Positions 15,225 through 24,138 are shown, counted from the first letter of the stretch. The stretch is DNA of 64,000 nucleotides from Hydrogenophaga sp. PAMC20947 (GCF_004795855.1 NZ_CP039252.1:2356001-2420000); one strand, 5' to 3'. Numbers and translations are program-made. Notes: generated from the sequence alone by a model not told the origin.

Positions 15225-16561
15225 TACACCTGCACGTTCGAGAGTTCGCCGTTTTCAGACACCAACCAGCTTTGCACGGCGTTCTGGTGGTAGACCGAGC
15301 GCGTGCCGCGCACGGCGCGCAACTGGTTGATCTTGGGCTGCACATACCCCGTGCTGTCGATGGCACGGCTTTGCAGGATGGCGGGCTTGCCGTCCCAGAC
15401 CCAATCGATGTTGAATCGGGCAAACGCCTTCGGCAACACAGGGCCTTCCAGCCGGGCGGTGCGCCAGTTTCGGCCGCCGTCCACGCTCACATCAACGCGC
15501 TTGACGGAGCCTCGCCCCGACCAGGCCAGGCCTGTGACGTTGTAGTAGCCCTTGTCGAGCAGGGTCTGGCCAGCGGACGGCGTGGTGATCACGCTCTTGC
15601 ATTCCTGGATACCGGAGTACTGGCGATGCGAGCCGTCGGGCATCTGGTCGATGTAGTGCACAGCCTCGTCTTTGGTGGCCCACTTCTGGTCGCCCACTTC
15701 GATGCGGCGCAGGTACTTGACCCAGCTCACACCCTGGATGCCCGGCACCACCAGCCGCAGCGGGTAGCCGTTTTCGGGGCGCAGCATTTCGCCGTTCATG
15801 GCCCAGGCCACGATGCAGTCGTCCATGGCGCGCTCGAAGTCGATGGTGCGGGTCATGGAAGAGCCATCAGCACCTTCGGCCAGCACGAACTTCGCGGCCT
15901 TCTTGTCAACGCCGCACATCTCCAGCAGGGTGGACAGCAGCACGCCGGTGAACTCGGAACAACTCACCATGCCGTGGGTGTACTGCACCGTGGGCACCGC
16001 GACATTGCCCCACTCGGTGGCACCATTGGCACCGCATTCAATGAAATGGATGCGCGAGACGCTGGGCAGGCGCATCAGATCGTCCATGGTGAAGACGCGC
16101 TCGCGCTTGACCAGGCCATTGACCATCAAGCGGTGTTTGGAGGGGTCGATGTCCCACCAGCCTTGGTGGTGGCGCTCGAAATGCAGGCCACTGGGGGTGA
16201 TGATGCCGAACAGACCCTGCAGCGGGGTGAAGCTGACCGAGGCCTGATTCACACGGGTCAGGCCAGGGCTCTGGCGGCGCTGCAAGTTGGCTTCCCACTT
16301 GCTGGGCTTGCCATAGCCATCGGTCGCCACCGATTGACCCAGACCCGTTGTGTGCTCGGGCAATTTGAGGATGGCGTCTTCCCCATCTGCCGCCAGCGCA
16401 CGGCCGGCAGAGGCGGTTGCCGCCACGCCAGCGCCCATGGCCAGTGCATTGCCCATGAAGCGGCGACGCGCCTTGCGGGCGGTCTCCAGCTTGTCGGGGC
16501 TCAGAAAATTTTCGGGCGCAGGCAAGACGCGTCCGATCACATCGCTCAGGTCTTTAGACAC
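15221..16561 (-). CDS. soxC: Sulfane dehydrogenase molybdopterin subunit SoxC
   Basis: A 446-residue molybdenum-cofactor protein of the sulfite oxidase family, catalytic half of SoxCD. An N-terminal RRRFMGNALAMGAG segment is a Tat signal placed after a short leader of about 35 residues. The molybdenum-binding Cys is in HFIECGANGATEW. A C-terminal dimerisation domain follows (KRVDVSVDGGRNWR). Its presence implies complete oxidation of thiosulfate to sulfate without sulfur globules. It overlaps soxR by 8 bp, so the regulator is cotranscribed. Confidence 0.95.
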   Translation of the reverse strand: MSKDLSDVIGRVLPAPENFLSPDKLETARKARRRFMGNALAMGAGVAATASAGRALAADGEDAILKLPEHTTGLGQSVATDGYGKPSKWEANLQRRQSPGLTRVNQASVSFTPLQGLFGIITPSGLHFERHHQGWWDIDPSKHRLMVNGLVKRERVFTMDDLMRLPSVSRIHFIECGANGATEWGNVAVPTVQYTHGMVSCSEFTGVLLSTLLEMCGVDKKAAKFVLAEGADGSSMTRTIDFERAMDDCIVAWAMNGEMLRPENGYPLRLVVPGIQGVSWVKYLRRIEVGDQKWATKDEAVHYIDQMPDGSHRQYSGIQECKSVITTPSAGQTLLDKGYYNVTGLAWSGRGSVKRVDVSVDGGRNWRTARLEGPVLPKAFARFNIDWVWDGKPAILQSRAIDSTGYVQPKINQLRAVRGTRSVYHQNAVQSWLVSENGELSNVQVY

Positions 16562-16949
16562 TTGCTTCTTCCTTCAGGTTGGCAGGGATAGGGATGGGGC
16601 CCGTGAAAACTTCAGCAGCGGGCTGCAGCTGGTGGTCACTGCTGGTGAAAACCGTGTCGATGCGCCCGATCAGCTGTACGGAAACCGTGCGGCACAAGTC
16701 GACATACAGGGGATCAGCCACCTTGTAGATGATCTGGGTGCCCTCACGGCGGCGCGACAACATGCCCGCCTGGTACATGAGCCCCAGGTGGCGCGAGACG
16801 TTGGCCTGGGCCAAGCCCGTTGCCTTGATGATCTCGTTCACGCACTGCTCTTCCTGGCACAGGGCATGGAGGATGCGAAGGCGCGTCGGCTCGCCGAGCA
16901 CGCTGAAATAGCGTGCAACCGACTCGAATACCTCTTGCATGTCATCCAC
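16554..16949 (-). CDS. soxR: ArsR-family repressor SoxR of the sox operon
   Basis: A 131-residue winged-helix regulator. GEPTRLRILHALCQEEQCVNEI and the recognition helix GLAQANVSRHLGLMYQAGML are typical of ArsR proteins. Cys residues at CQEEQC and LCRTV could sense persulfides, as in the SoxR/BigR/SqrR group. It is first in the sox operon and overlaps soxC by 8 bp. It probably represses the cluster and the divergent cytochrome/flavoprotein genes until reduced sulfur is present. The name follows sox-operon usage, not the redox SoxR of E. coli. Confidence 0.85.
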   Translation of the reverse strand: MDDMQEVFESVARYFSVLGEPTRLRILHALCQEEQCVNEIIKATGLAQANVSRHLGLMYQAGMLSRRREGTQIIYKVADPLYVDLCRTVSVQLIGRIDTVFTSSDHQLQPAAEVFTGPIPIPANLKEEASV

Positions 16950-17002
16950 GGCGTGTCTCCGGGCGTTGTTGAGGGGTGGGTGTTGAAGCCATCTCAGTTC
17001 AA

Positions 17003-17028
17003 CTATATGATTGATTGCCTATATATAG
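17003..17028 (-). promoter_or_regulatory. Putative operator/promoter upstream of soxR
   Basis: An AT-rich block in a GC-rich background. CTATAT and ATATAG arms flank a core that reads ATATAGGCAATCAAT on the minus strand. It is 54 bp upstream of the soxR start and shares its core with the sites before soxB and the sox cytochrome. Confidence 0.55.
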
Positions 17029-17040
17029 ATTAGTGTAAAC

Positions 17041-17482
17041 CCGTATGTCAGCCATTTTCTGACACCCTCTCCCCCCGGATCAGGCTGAGCACACCGGCCA
17101 GGATGCAGAAGCTTGCGGAAACTCTGCATAACCCGCGTCGAGCGCGGCGTGGTCTTTGCGGAATGAAGCGCCAGCGCGAAATCCAAGGTCGGCCTGGACA
17201 GCTGACCTTGGATTCGAAACGAAACCAATCGTCCGAACAACCAGTGCCCACAGGGGTTGGGCCCACCACGGGCGCCACGGGCGCCACGGGCGCCATGGGC
17301 GCCATGGGGGTTATGCAGGACTTCCCTAGGGTTTTCACGCTAGGGACCCCCGGAAAAGCGTTGGTAGCATCAAAACCAAAATAGGCGCAACCAACGAGAT
17401 AGCCGATAGCACCCACTTTTCCCCGGGCTATCGGTGGCTTTTAGACCTTTTCCCGACCCTGCATCACACCGGAGGCAACCTC
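17041..17482. other. Divergent intergenic region between soxR and the cytochrome/flavoprotein unit
   Basis: 440 bp with no gene I can support. It holds four tandem copies of a 9-bp unit at 17270-17305, then GGTTTTCACGCTAGGGACC about 140 bp before the cytochrome. Promoters for the plus-strand unit should lie between 17310 and 17470, where composition becomes more AT-rich. Confidence 0.5.
17270..17305 (+). repeat. Four tandem copies of a 9-bp GC-rich unit
   Basis: GGGCGCCAC, GGGCGCCAC, GGGCGCCAT, GGGCGCCAT in direct succession. Each unit contains the palindrome GGCGCC, so the array can fold back on itself. Probably slippage-prone. Confidence 0.9.
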
Positions 17483-17782
17483 ATGCAACTCAAACATTGG
17501 CTGGCTGTGGGCACGCTGAGCCTGACGATGGGGGGGGCGCAAGCCCAAGTGAACCAGATCAGGGTGTGGGCAGCCGCCTGTGCCACCTGCCATGGCACCC
17601 AGGGCAAGGCTGAGGCCGGCAATGAATCACTGGCCGGCAAGGACAAAGATGAAATGCTGCAAAAGCTCCTGGACTTCAAGTCGGGTCGCAAACCCGCCAC
17701 CTTGATGCATCAGCTCTCCAAGGGTTACACCGACGAGCAGCTGGCGCAATTGGCCGCCTATTTCGCCGCCCAGAAGAAATAA
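17483..17782 (+). CDS. Small monohaem cytochrome c, partner of the flavoprotein
   Basis: A 99-residue protein with signal peptide ending GGAQA. Haem site AACATCHGTQGK at about residue 33 and a late Met in ATLMHQLSKGY as probable axial ligand, followed by DEQLAQLAAYFA, the closing helix of cytochrome c4/c553 domains. It lies 12 bp upstream of the flavocytochrome flavoprotein, and so is probably its cytochrome subunit (FccA/SoxE-like), passing electrons from sulfide oxidation to the c-type pool. Monohaem rather than the dihaem FccA of purple sulfur bacteria. Confidence 0.85.
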   Translation: MQLKHWLAVGTLSLTMGGAQAQVNQIRVWAAACATCHGTQGKAEAGNESLAGKDKDEMLQKLLDFKSGRKPATLMHQLSKGYTDEQLAQLAAYFAAQKK

Positions 17783-17794
17783 GGGAGACCCCAC

Positions 17795-19078
17795 ATGAAA
17801 CGTCGTCAATTTGTACAAAGCATCGGAGCGGCCTCTGCCGCGGCGGGTTTGGGTCTGGCCTCGGGTTGCGCGTCTAACGCCGGAGGGGGCGGCGCCAAGG
17901 TGGTGGTGATCGGTGGGGGCTACGCGGGCGCCACGGCGGCCAAGTATGTGCGGCTGTTCTCAGAGGGCTCGATCCAGGTCACGCTGGTCGAGCCCAATGC
18001 CCAGTTCGTTTCTTGCCCGATCTCCAACCTCGTGCTCGGCGGCCACAAGACCATGGCCGACATCACCACGCCGTATGACAACCTGGAAAAGCGACACGGC
18101 ATCAAACTGGTGCGCGATACGGTGGCCAGCATCGACGCCGACAAGCGCACGGTCAAGCTGGCGAGCGGCGGCGAACTGCCATACGACCGTCTGATCGTGT
18201 CACCCGGTGTGGATTTCATGTTTGATACCCTGCCCGGCATGGCCAAACCTGGCGCCAAAGATGCGGTGCTCCACGCCTGGAAAGCAGGCCCGCAAACCAT
18301 TGCGCTGCGCCAACAGCTGGAAGCCATGCCCGACGGCGGTGTCTACGCCCTGTCCATTCCACTCGCACCGTTCCGTTGCCCACCCGGCCCCTACGAGCGC
18401 GCTTGCATGATCGCCAGCTATTTCAAGACCGCCAAGCCCAAGAGCAAGGTCGTGATCTTCGACGCCAACGACGACATCCAGTCAAAAAAGGGCCTGTTCA
18501 CCAAGGCCTGGGAAGAGCACTACAAGGGCATCATCGAATACAGGCCCAAACACCGGGTGGCCGATGTCGACGCCGCAACCAAAACCATGAAGTTCGAATT
18601 CAACGACGACTTCAAGGCCGATGTGCTCAACGTGATCCCCAACATGCGCGCGGGCGATATCGCACTCAAGTCGGGACTGGCCACGGCCAACAACCGCTGG
18701 TGTGAAGTCGACTTCCTCACCTTCGAATCGGTCGCCGCGAAAAACGTGCATGTGCTGGGTGACTCGATTCAGGGCGCGCCCGGCATGCCCAAGTCAGGCC
18801 ACATGGCCAACCAGCACGGCAAGACCTGCGCTGCCGCTGTAGTTTCGTTGTTGCAAGGCAAGGAGGTACCCGGCATGCCCATCTACGCCAACACCTGCTA
18901 CAGCTTTGTGGCGGCTGACGAGGCTGTGCACGTGGCCAGCGTACACCGCTACGACAGCGAGAAAAAGACCATGTTGGCCGTGCCAGGATCTGGAGGCATT
19001 TCGACTGCGGCCAGCGAACTGGAGAGCAAATTCGCGCTGGCGTGGGCGCGCAACATCTGGGCTGACACGTTGGCCTGA
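17795..19078 (+). CDS. soxF: Flavocytochrome c sulfide dehydrogenase flavoprotein (SoxF/FccB)
   Basis: A 427-residue periplasmic FAD enzyme. The twin-arginine leader is MKRRQFVQSIGAASAAAG, with a possible lipobox-like SGC. The FAD-binding site VVVIGGGYAGATAAKY is at about residues 35-50. Redox-active Cys candidates are in VSCPISNLVLGG and APFRCPPGPYERACM. A second dinucleotide region contains HVLGDSIQGAPGMPKSGHMANQHGK, and a C-terminal FCSD domain follows (ANTCYSFVA). It oxidises sulfide to sulfur or polysulfide and hands electrons to the adjacent cytochrome. It follows the cytochrome by 12 bp. Confidence 0.92.
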   Translation: MKRRQFVQSIGAASAAAGLGLASGCASNAGGGGAKVVVIGGGYAGATAAKYVRLFSEGSIQVTLVEPNAQFVSCPISNLVLGGHKTMADITTPYDNLEKRHGIKLVRDTVASIDADKRTVKLASGGELPYDRLIVSPGVDFMFDTLPGMAKPGAKDAVLHAWKAGPQTIALRQQLEAMPDGGVYALSIPLAPFRCPPGPYERACMIASYFKTAKPKSKVVIFDANDDIQSKKGLFTKAWEEHYKGIIEYRPKHRVADVDAATKTMKFEFNDDFKADVLNVIPNMRAGDIALKSGLATANNRWCEVDFLTFESVAAKNVHVLGDSIQGAPGMPKSGHMANQHGKTCAAAVVSLLQGKEVPGMPIYANTCYSFVAADEAVHVASVHRYDSEKKTMLAVPGSGGISTAASELESKFALAWARNIWADTLA

Positions 19079-19083
19079 ACATG

Positions 19084-19153
19084 CCCCCCCCGCGCCGCTT
19101 TCGGCGTCACCCCCTCAATCGGGCCGCATCTGCGGCCCGGCAAAACCGGTTCA
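19084..19153 (+). repeat. Dispersed 3'-end repeat, copy A (inverted relative to the others)
   Basis: Directly after the soxF stop. Reads CCCCCCGCGCCG...GGCGTCACCCC...GGGCCGCATCTGCGGCCCGGCAAAACCGG. This is the reverse complement of the family found beside minus-strand genes at 23724, 27946, 30869, 31866, 55664 and 57290. It forms strong hairpins and probably ends transcription. Confidence 0.75.
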
Positions 19154-19226
19154 ACGATGCTCTGGGTGCGGCCATCGCGCGCATCGTAGCCCCCTGTCGG
19201 CCAATCGAAGCAATTGAACAAGTCCT

Positions 19227-19835
19227 ATGACATTTTGTATTTCACGCACTGCCATCACTGTGGGTGCCTTGCTGCTGGGCGTCTCCTCGGCATGGGCCCA
19301 AGCCGACGAGGCGCGCGCCAAGAAAATCGCGGGAGGCTCGTGTTTTCTGTGCCACGGCGCCAAGGGTGAGTCCACCAGCGAGATCTTTCCACGTCTGGCC
19401 GGCCAGCATGCCGAGTACATCGCCAAACAGTTGCAGGCTTTCAAAAGCGGAGAACGCAAGAGCAGCACCATGGCGGACATGGTGGCCAAATTAACCCCCG
19501 ATGAAATGCAGGCGATGGGTCGGTACTACGAGAAGATGCCCACCCAGTCGACGGCGCCCAAGGAACCGCAGCTGGCCGCCATGGGCCAGTACATCTATCA
19601 GAACGGCAACAAGTTCAGCGGTGTACCTGCCTGCGCCAGCTGCCACGGCCCCGAAGCCCAAGGCACCGCCACCCTGCCCCGACTCGCATCCCAGATTCCG
19701 GGCTACATCCACACCCAGCTCAAGTCTTTCAACAAGCGCGATCGCACCAATGACAATGCGGTGATGCACGCGGTGGTGGAGAAGATGACGGAGCTGGAGA
19801 TGGTGGCCGTGGCGGAATACGTGAGCGGAAAATAG
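19227..19835 (+). CDS. Dihaem cytochrome c4
   Basis: A 202-residue periplasmic protein, signal peptide ending SAWA. Two homologous haem domains: SCFLCHGAKGE (about 38) and ACASCHGPEAQG (about 133), each followed by a Met in MADMVAKL and VMHAVVEKM-type contexts. Length and layout match cytochrome c4, an electron donor to terminal oxidases. It is 148 bp after soxF, with repeat A between, so it may have its own promoter. Likely carrier for electrons from the Sox and Fcc systems. Confidence 0.9.
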   Translation: MTFCISRTAITVGALLLGVSSAWAQADEARAKKIAGGSCFLCHGAKGESTSEIFPRLAGQHAEYIAKQLQAFKSGERKSSTMADMVAKLTPDEMQAMGRYYEKMPTQSTAPKEPQLAAMGQYIYQNGNKFSGVPACASCHGPEAQGTATLPRLASQIPGYIHTQLKSFNKRDRTNDNAVMHAVVEKMTELEMVAVAEYVSGK

Positions 19836-19960
19836 GGTTTTCGGATTGCGCGCGGCCTTGCTTTCCCGGGAGCTTCAAGGCTTTTCGAAACCTTCTCATC
19901 TCTGGGGCATGCACACGACGCACCCCGTTTGAAGACGTTCGCCTCAAGCCAATGGGCGCG

Positions 19961-20272
19961 TCAATCGTCGTCGCCCAACTCGGCGTTCCAGCCCCCTGCT
20001 TTGGCGCGTTGAATCGCTTCATCGTGGATACGGGCATGGCGCTCGGCCAACGCAGGCGGCAGGCGACTGGGCAAATGTCCGTAGGGCTCCCAGGCCTTGT
20101 GCACCTGCTCAAACAGGTTCTGCATGTCACCGGCTGTCTTGCCTGCGAATCCATCACCCTCCGGCAGAATGCCGAAAACCCAGGCGTCTCGAATGGAGCG
20201 CCCGGTCATGGTCATGCCATGGTTTTCTTCGTGCTCTACACCGGCGTAGGTTTGTGGTCGGGTCTGGATCAT
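19961..20272 (-). CDS. Small conserved hypothetical protein at the end of the cbbLSQO unit
   Basis: A 103-residue acidic-tailed protein (MIQTRPQTY..., GRSIRDAWVFGILPEGDGF, HKAWEPYGHLPSRLPPALAERHARIHDEA, ending NAELGDDD). No signal peptide, membrane segment or named domain. It begins 33 bp after the cbbO stop, suggesting cotranscription with cbbQ and cbbO. A shorter start at MTMTGRS (about residue 20) is possible. Function unknown; position suggests a CbbQO accessory. Confidence 0.65.
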   Translation of the reverse strand: MIQTRPQTYAGVEHEENHGMTMTGRSIRDAWVFGILPEGDGFAGKTAGDMQNLFEQVHKAWEPYGHLPSRLPPALAERHARIHDEAIQRAKAGGWNAELGDDD

Positions 20273-20305
20273 GGCTCGGGGTTCGATCGGTCGGTGGTTT
20301 GAAAT

Positions 20306-22690
20306 TCAGCGGGTCAGGCCAGCGTACAGCAGGGGTAGTTTTTCGGGCAAGCGTTCCACCTTGTCGACCACCACATAGTTGCGAGCCCCGAAGATGCGGC
20401 TCACATACTGATCGGCGCGTGGGTCAAGGCTCATGCAGTAGGTGAACACGCCGCTGCGTCCAGCTTCTTCCACCGCCTTCTTGGTGTCGTGGCGCAAATA
20501 CTGCGGATCGCGCACATCCACATCAGCCGGCTCACCGTCGGTGATCACGAGCAACAGTTTTTTGCTGGATCGCTGCTGCCGCAATGTCACTGTGGCGTGG
20601 CGAATGGCCGCCCCCATGCGGGTGGAAAGTTGTCCAGTCATGCCCGCGATGCGCGCCTTGGCAAGATCGTCGTAGGGCTGATCGAAATCCTTGAAGCGCC
20701 AATAGTTGACGTCGTGCCGGCCATCGCTGCAAAAACCGTGGATGCCAAACGGATCGCCCACCTTGTTCACAGCGTCGGCCAGCAGTACGCAGGCTTCCCG
20801 GGTCAGGTCGAGCACGGTGCGTTCCTGGCCAGCGCCCTTATCGCCGGGCTCTCCAGCACGCACCACATCGTTGGTCGAATGCGAAAGATCCAGCAGCACC
20901 AGGACCGATATATCGCGCACCTGGCGCACGCTGCGCATCATGATGCGCGGGTCGGGCTGCTGCCCCACGCGCATTTGGACCAAGGAATCCAGCGCAGCAT
21001 TGATGTCGATCTCGTCGCCATCTTCGAGCTTGCGCTGGCGCTGCACCCCTTGTGGCTGCATCGCATCAAGCATGACCTTCATGCGCCCGATCAAACGGCG
21101 GTGCTCGGTGGTGATGGCATCGACAACGGCCAGATCACCCACTTTGGCGCGGCGCTCCTGCACCGTGACCCAGGCCGGGCGCTCGAGCTGGATCAGATGA
21201 TCCCACTCCGGGTAGTGGCTGGGTGGCACCATCGGCTCGTGGCCCTCGCTCTGGTTGAACGACACCCCCCGATCTTCGTAGGGGAAAAACTCGGTGCCCA
21301 TGACCCAGATTTCCTGTGCGTCATCGCCCGCATTCTCCACCTCGATCTCGTTGGCCAGCTCCATCACGTTCACATGCTTGCGCACCTGCTGCTCCGGCTG
21401 GTAGCCCGCTGCGGCGGCTTCATCGGCATCGAAACCTTCAAACGCCCAGAAATAGCGGTTGTCATCGCGGTAGGGTGCGGCCTGCAAATCGGTACGCAGC
21501 TGAAACGCAGGGCCCTGGCACAAATCGCGATAGCTGTGGGCCAGCGCTACGCCGATGTCCCACGAGACGGTACTTTCAAAAGGCTGGGCCAGGATGCGCG
21601 GCAAGCCATCCGCCACGAGTGCACGGCCCTGAGCGATCCACGGGTGCTCATCCCGATGTTTTGGGTCGACCAGCGCGCGGGCAAGCCGGTTCAGATAATC
21701 GCCCGCCGTGTTCGCCTCATGACGGTCGATGGTGTGCAGGCTGGCCCAAAGCGCGCGCAAACCCGGGAATCGCGCCACGGCCAGCGCCTCTACGCGTGCA
21801 TCCTCTATGAGCCCGATCACCGCCATCTGCCAGGGGTTCAGCGATTCGGCCGAAATCGGCTCACGGGTGTAGACCACATGTGCCGCCGCATGCGCAGCGG
21901 CGGCGCGGTAGAGTTCGGTGGCATTGACCGTGCCGTTGTTGCCCTCCACGGCATCAAAGGCATCGGGCAAATGGATCAGCCAGTCTTCAATGAAGGGCTT
22001 GTGGCCTTCGCGGTTTTCAAAGTCGCCCGCCGTGGGCCGCATGAAAAAGTCTCGTCCCCAGAGCGCGCGCAAATACATGTTGATGCGCCGCTGCACATCG
22101 ACCAGCAGCGTGCCCTTGCGCTCTTGCTGCAGCATGGCCAGCGATTCTTTGGAGTTCAAGCCGAAGTAGGCGATCTGCTCCTCAAACTGGGTGCGGTGTG
22201 CGTGCGCGCCCCAAGTCGCCCAGCGCCGCAAGCCGCCCAGCGTGAGCTGGCCAAACAGCACATCCAGTTTGTCGAGCATCGGCCGCAAACCCCGGGGTGC
22301 CTGCGCCACCAGCGTGTTGAGAAACTGCAGGTATTGCAGAAACAGTTCTCCATCGGCCAGGCGACGCGCGGCGGTGGGCGCGGTGCCCAGCACCAGCTCG
22401 ATCACCGAGCCCGAGGTGCGCGAGGCGAGCGACAGCGCTGTGGTAGCGAGGTCGCCCACCACGTCTTCGCCCACTTCCCTAGCCACGGGCGGTGCCGCTT
22501 CGATCCATGCATTCACCAGCCCAGCCCCCCGACCCAGACCACCCAGGGCAGAAGCACCCTTCACGTAGTTGTCAAGCCCGCGTTCAGAAAACACCTTGGT
22601 GGCATCGGCCCAGGCGTGCGCCAGCAAGGCGCACGACGCTGGTTCCAGCGTGTCGGTCCATTCGGCATAGTCTTGGAGGTGCACTGACAT
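20306..22690 (-). CDS. cbbO: RuBisCO activation protein CbbO
   Basis: A 794-residue protein of the NorD/CbbO family. Residues 1-560 are largely helical without named motifs. The C-terminal von Willebrand A domain (about 590-794) has the MIDAS signature DLSHSTND, a distal Thr in STRMGAA and ITDGEPADVD. With the AAA+ protein CbbQ it forms a motor that removes inhibitory sugar phosphates from form I RuBisCO; the vWA domain docks on the large subunit. It follows cbbQ by 14 bp. A long antisense frame opposite it is a codon shadow. Confidence 0.93.
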   Translation of the reverse strand: MSVHLQDYAEWTDTLEPASCALLAHAWADATKVFSERGLDNYVKGASALGGLGRGAGLVNAWIEAAPPVAREVGEDVVGDLATTALSLASRTSGSVIELVLGTAPTAARRLADGELFLQYLQFLNTLVAQAPRGLRPMLDKLDVLFGQLTLGGLRRWATWGAHAHRTQFEEQIAYFGLNSKESLAMLQQERKGTLLVDVQRRINMYLRALWGRDFFMRPTAGDFENREGHKPFIEDWLIHLPDAFDAVEGNNGTVNATELYRAAAAHAAAHVVYTREPISAESLNPWQMAVIGLIEDARVEALAVARFPGLRALWASLHTIDRHEANTAGDYLNRLARALVDPKHRDEHPWIAQGRALVADGLPRILAQPFESTVSWDIGVALAHSYRDLCQGPAFQLRTDLQAAPYRDDNRYFWAFEGFDADEAAAAGYQPEQQVRKHVNVMELANEIEVENAGDDAQEIWVMGTEFFPYEDRGVSFNQSEGHEPMVPPSHYPEWDHLIQLERPAWVTVQERRAKVGDLAVVDAITTEHRRLIGRMKVMLDAMQPQGVQRQRKLEDGDEIDINAALDSLVQMRVGQQPDPRIMMRSVRQVRDISVLVLLDLSHSTNDVVRAGEPGDKGAGQERTVLDLTREACVLLADAVNKVGDPFGIHGFCSDGRHDVNYWRFKDFDQPYDDLAKARIAGMTGQLSTRMGAAIRHATVTLRQQRSSKKLLLVITDGEPADVDVRDPQYLRHDTKKAVEEAGRSGVFTYCMSLDPRADQYVSRIFGARNYVVVDKVERLPEKLPLLYAGLTR

Positions 22691-22704
22691 GCGTTATCCG
22701 GTCG

Positions 22705-23508
22705 TCAAAAGAACGCGGAGACTGCAGCATCCAGGGCGTCGCGCATGTCCGGGTCATCGGTAATGGGTCGAACCAGGGTCACACGGCAAGCGGCCTGCGC
22801 CACCACGCCCTGCTGAATCAGGCTGCCAGCGTAAATCAGCATGCGGGTGGAGATACCTTCATCAAGCCCATGACCTTTGAGGTTGCGTGCGCGCTCGGCG
22901 ATGCTCACCAGCTTGTTCGCCACTTCCGCATCGACGCCGGATTCGTGCGCCACGATCTCGGCTTCCACTGCGTGCTCGGGGTAGTTGAAATCGAGCGCCC
23001 CAAAGCGCTGCTTGGTGGACTGCTTCAGGTCTTTCATCAAACTCTGGTAGCCGGGGTTGTAGGAGATGACGATCTGGAAGTCAGCATGGGCGCGCACCAG
23101 TTCGCCCTTCTTCTCCAACGGCAGCACGCGCCGGTTGTCGGTCAGCGGGTGGATGACCACCGTGGTGTCCTGGCGCGCCTCGACCACCTCGTCGAGGTAA
23201 CAAATGGCACCATGGCGCGCAGCCACCGCCAGCGGGCCGTCTTGCCAACGCGTGCCATTGGCATCCAGCAAGAAGCGGCCGACCAGATCGGAAGCCGTCA
23301 TATCCTCGTTGCAGGCCACGGTAATCAGGGGCTTTTTCAGCCTCCAGGCCATGTGCTCAACGAACCGCGTTTTCCCACACCCGGTCGGGCCCTTGAGCAT
23401 CATGGGCATGCGCACCGAATAGGCGGCCTCATACAGCTCGACCTCGTCGGCCACCGGGCGGTAGTAGGGTTCTTTGCCGACGCGGTAGGCGTCGAGGTTG
23501 TCGCTCAT
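22705..23508 (-). CDS. cbbQ: RuBisCO activase AAA+ subunit CbbQ
   Basis: A 267-residue AAA+ ATPase of the MoxR/NorQ type. Walker A GPTGCGKTRFVEH is at about residue 43, Walker B AICYLDEVVEAR at about 100, and sensor-type YNPGYQSL at about 150. A C-terminal CbbQ/NirQ/NorQ domain follows. The start at 23508 (MSDNLDAYRVGKEPYY) is preferred because GGAG lies 7 nt upstream; a start 12 bp earlier has none. Acts with CbbO on RuBisCO. It lies downstream of cbbS, separated by repeat B. Confidence 0.94.
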   Translation of the reverse strand: MSDNLDAYRVGKEPYYRPVADEVELYEAAYSVRMPMMLKGPTGCGKTRFVEHMAWRLKKPLITVACNEDMTASDLVGRFLLDANGTRWQDGPLAVAARHGAICYLDEVVEARQDTTVVIHPLTDNRRVLPLEKKGELVRAHADFQIVISYNPGYQSLMKDLKQSTKQRFGALDFNYPEHAVEAEIVAHESGVDAEVANKLVSIAERARNLKGHGLDEGISTRMLIYAGSLIQQGVVAQAACRVTLVRPITDDPDMRDALDAAVSAFF

Positions 23509-23723
23509 GGTCGTCTCCACACTTGGGTTAGCGGCGCGTTTTCACTTTGCCTGCACCGCGCGAGCCGGGGTGAACGGATCCGTTCATGCCCCCCGCAGCC
23601 CTGCAGCCGGCTCCTCCTTGACTTCACTGCGCCGCTCACCCCGACTCACACTCGTAGGTTGCGCTGAGCCAAGGCACGCAGTTAGATCATCTTTCCGGAG
23701 CACGTGTCGATCCGAGGGCACCG

Positions 23724-23790
23724 CGGAACCGGCTTTGCCGGGCTGCCAGTGCCGCCCCCTGGGGGGTGACGCCACAGGCGGCGCGGGGGG
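23724..23790 (-). repeat. Dispersed 3'-end repeat, copy B
   Basis: Abuts the cbbS stop codon directly. Core pieces: GCGGAACCGGCTTTGCCGGG, CCAGTGCCGCCCCCTGGGGGG, TGACGCCACAGGCGGCGCGG. Contains two nested palindromes (CCGGC-TTT-GCCGG and CCCCCT-GGGGGG). It may attenuate between the highly expressed cbbLS and cbbQO. The rest of the 23509-23723 gap shows no gene. Confidence 0.8.
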
Positions 23791-24138
23791 CTACACCGTG
23801 TTTCCGCGAAAGATCACCATCGAGGTGCCTTGCGACTGGTTGAAGTTGTTGTAACCAATCAGGCGCACGTGGTTCTCCGGGTTGGCCTTGCGGCAGGCCT
23901 CGGCTTCGGCCAGCACCTTGTCCACATCGGTTTCACCGAACATGGGCAGCTTCCACATGTACCAGTAAGAGTCGCCCAGGTAACGCGGCTCGGTGTGTTC
24001 GATGGCCGGGTTCCAGCCCTTTTTGACCAGGTACTCCACCTGCTTGCGGATCTCTGCTTCGGTCATGGGGGGCAGGTACGAAAAGGTTTCGAACTTGCGG
24101 CTGGCGGGGTCTGAGAGACGGGATGTGTAGTCTTGCAT
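23791..24138 (-). CDS. cbbS: RuBisCO small subunit, form I
   Basis: A 115-residue protein starting [24 protein letters not shown], with the [32 protein letters not shown] and [15 protein letters not shown] segments of CbbS. The internal start at 24138 was chosen from these family boundaries; the frame is open for 33 more codons upstream without similarity. It assembles as L8S8 with CbbL, 138 bp downstream of it. Confidence 0.96.
   Translation of the reverse strand: MQDYTSRLSDPASRKFETFSYLPPMTEAEIRKQVEYLVKKGWNPAIEHTEPRYLGDSYWYMWKLPMFGETDVDKVLAEAEACRKANPENHVRLIGYNNFNQSQGTSMVIFRGNTV

Noticed and set aside
17103..17384. ORFs across the soxR-cytochrome gap
   Set aside because: They translate the 9-bp tandem array into TGATGATGAMGAM-type low complexity; no support as proteins.
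20489..22687. 732-residue plus-strand open frame opposite cbbO
   Set aside because: Antisense to a full-length recognisable gene; His/Gln/Val-rich composition typical of GC-rich reverse-strand shadows, no family features.
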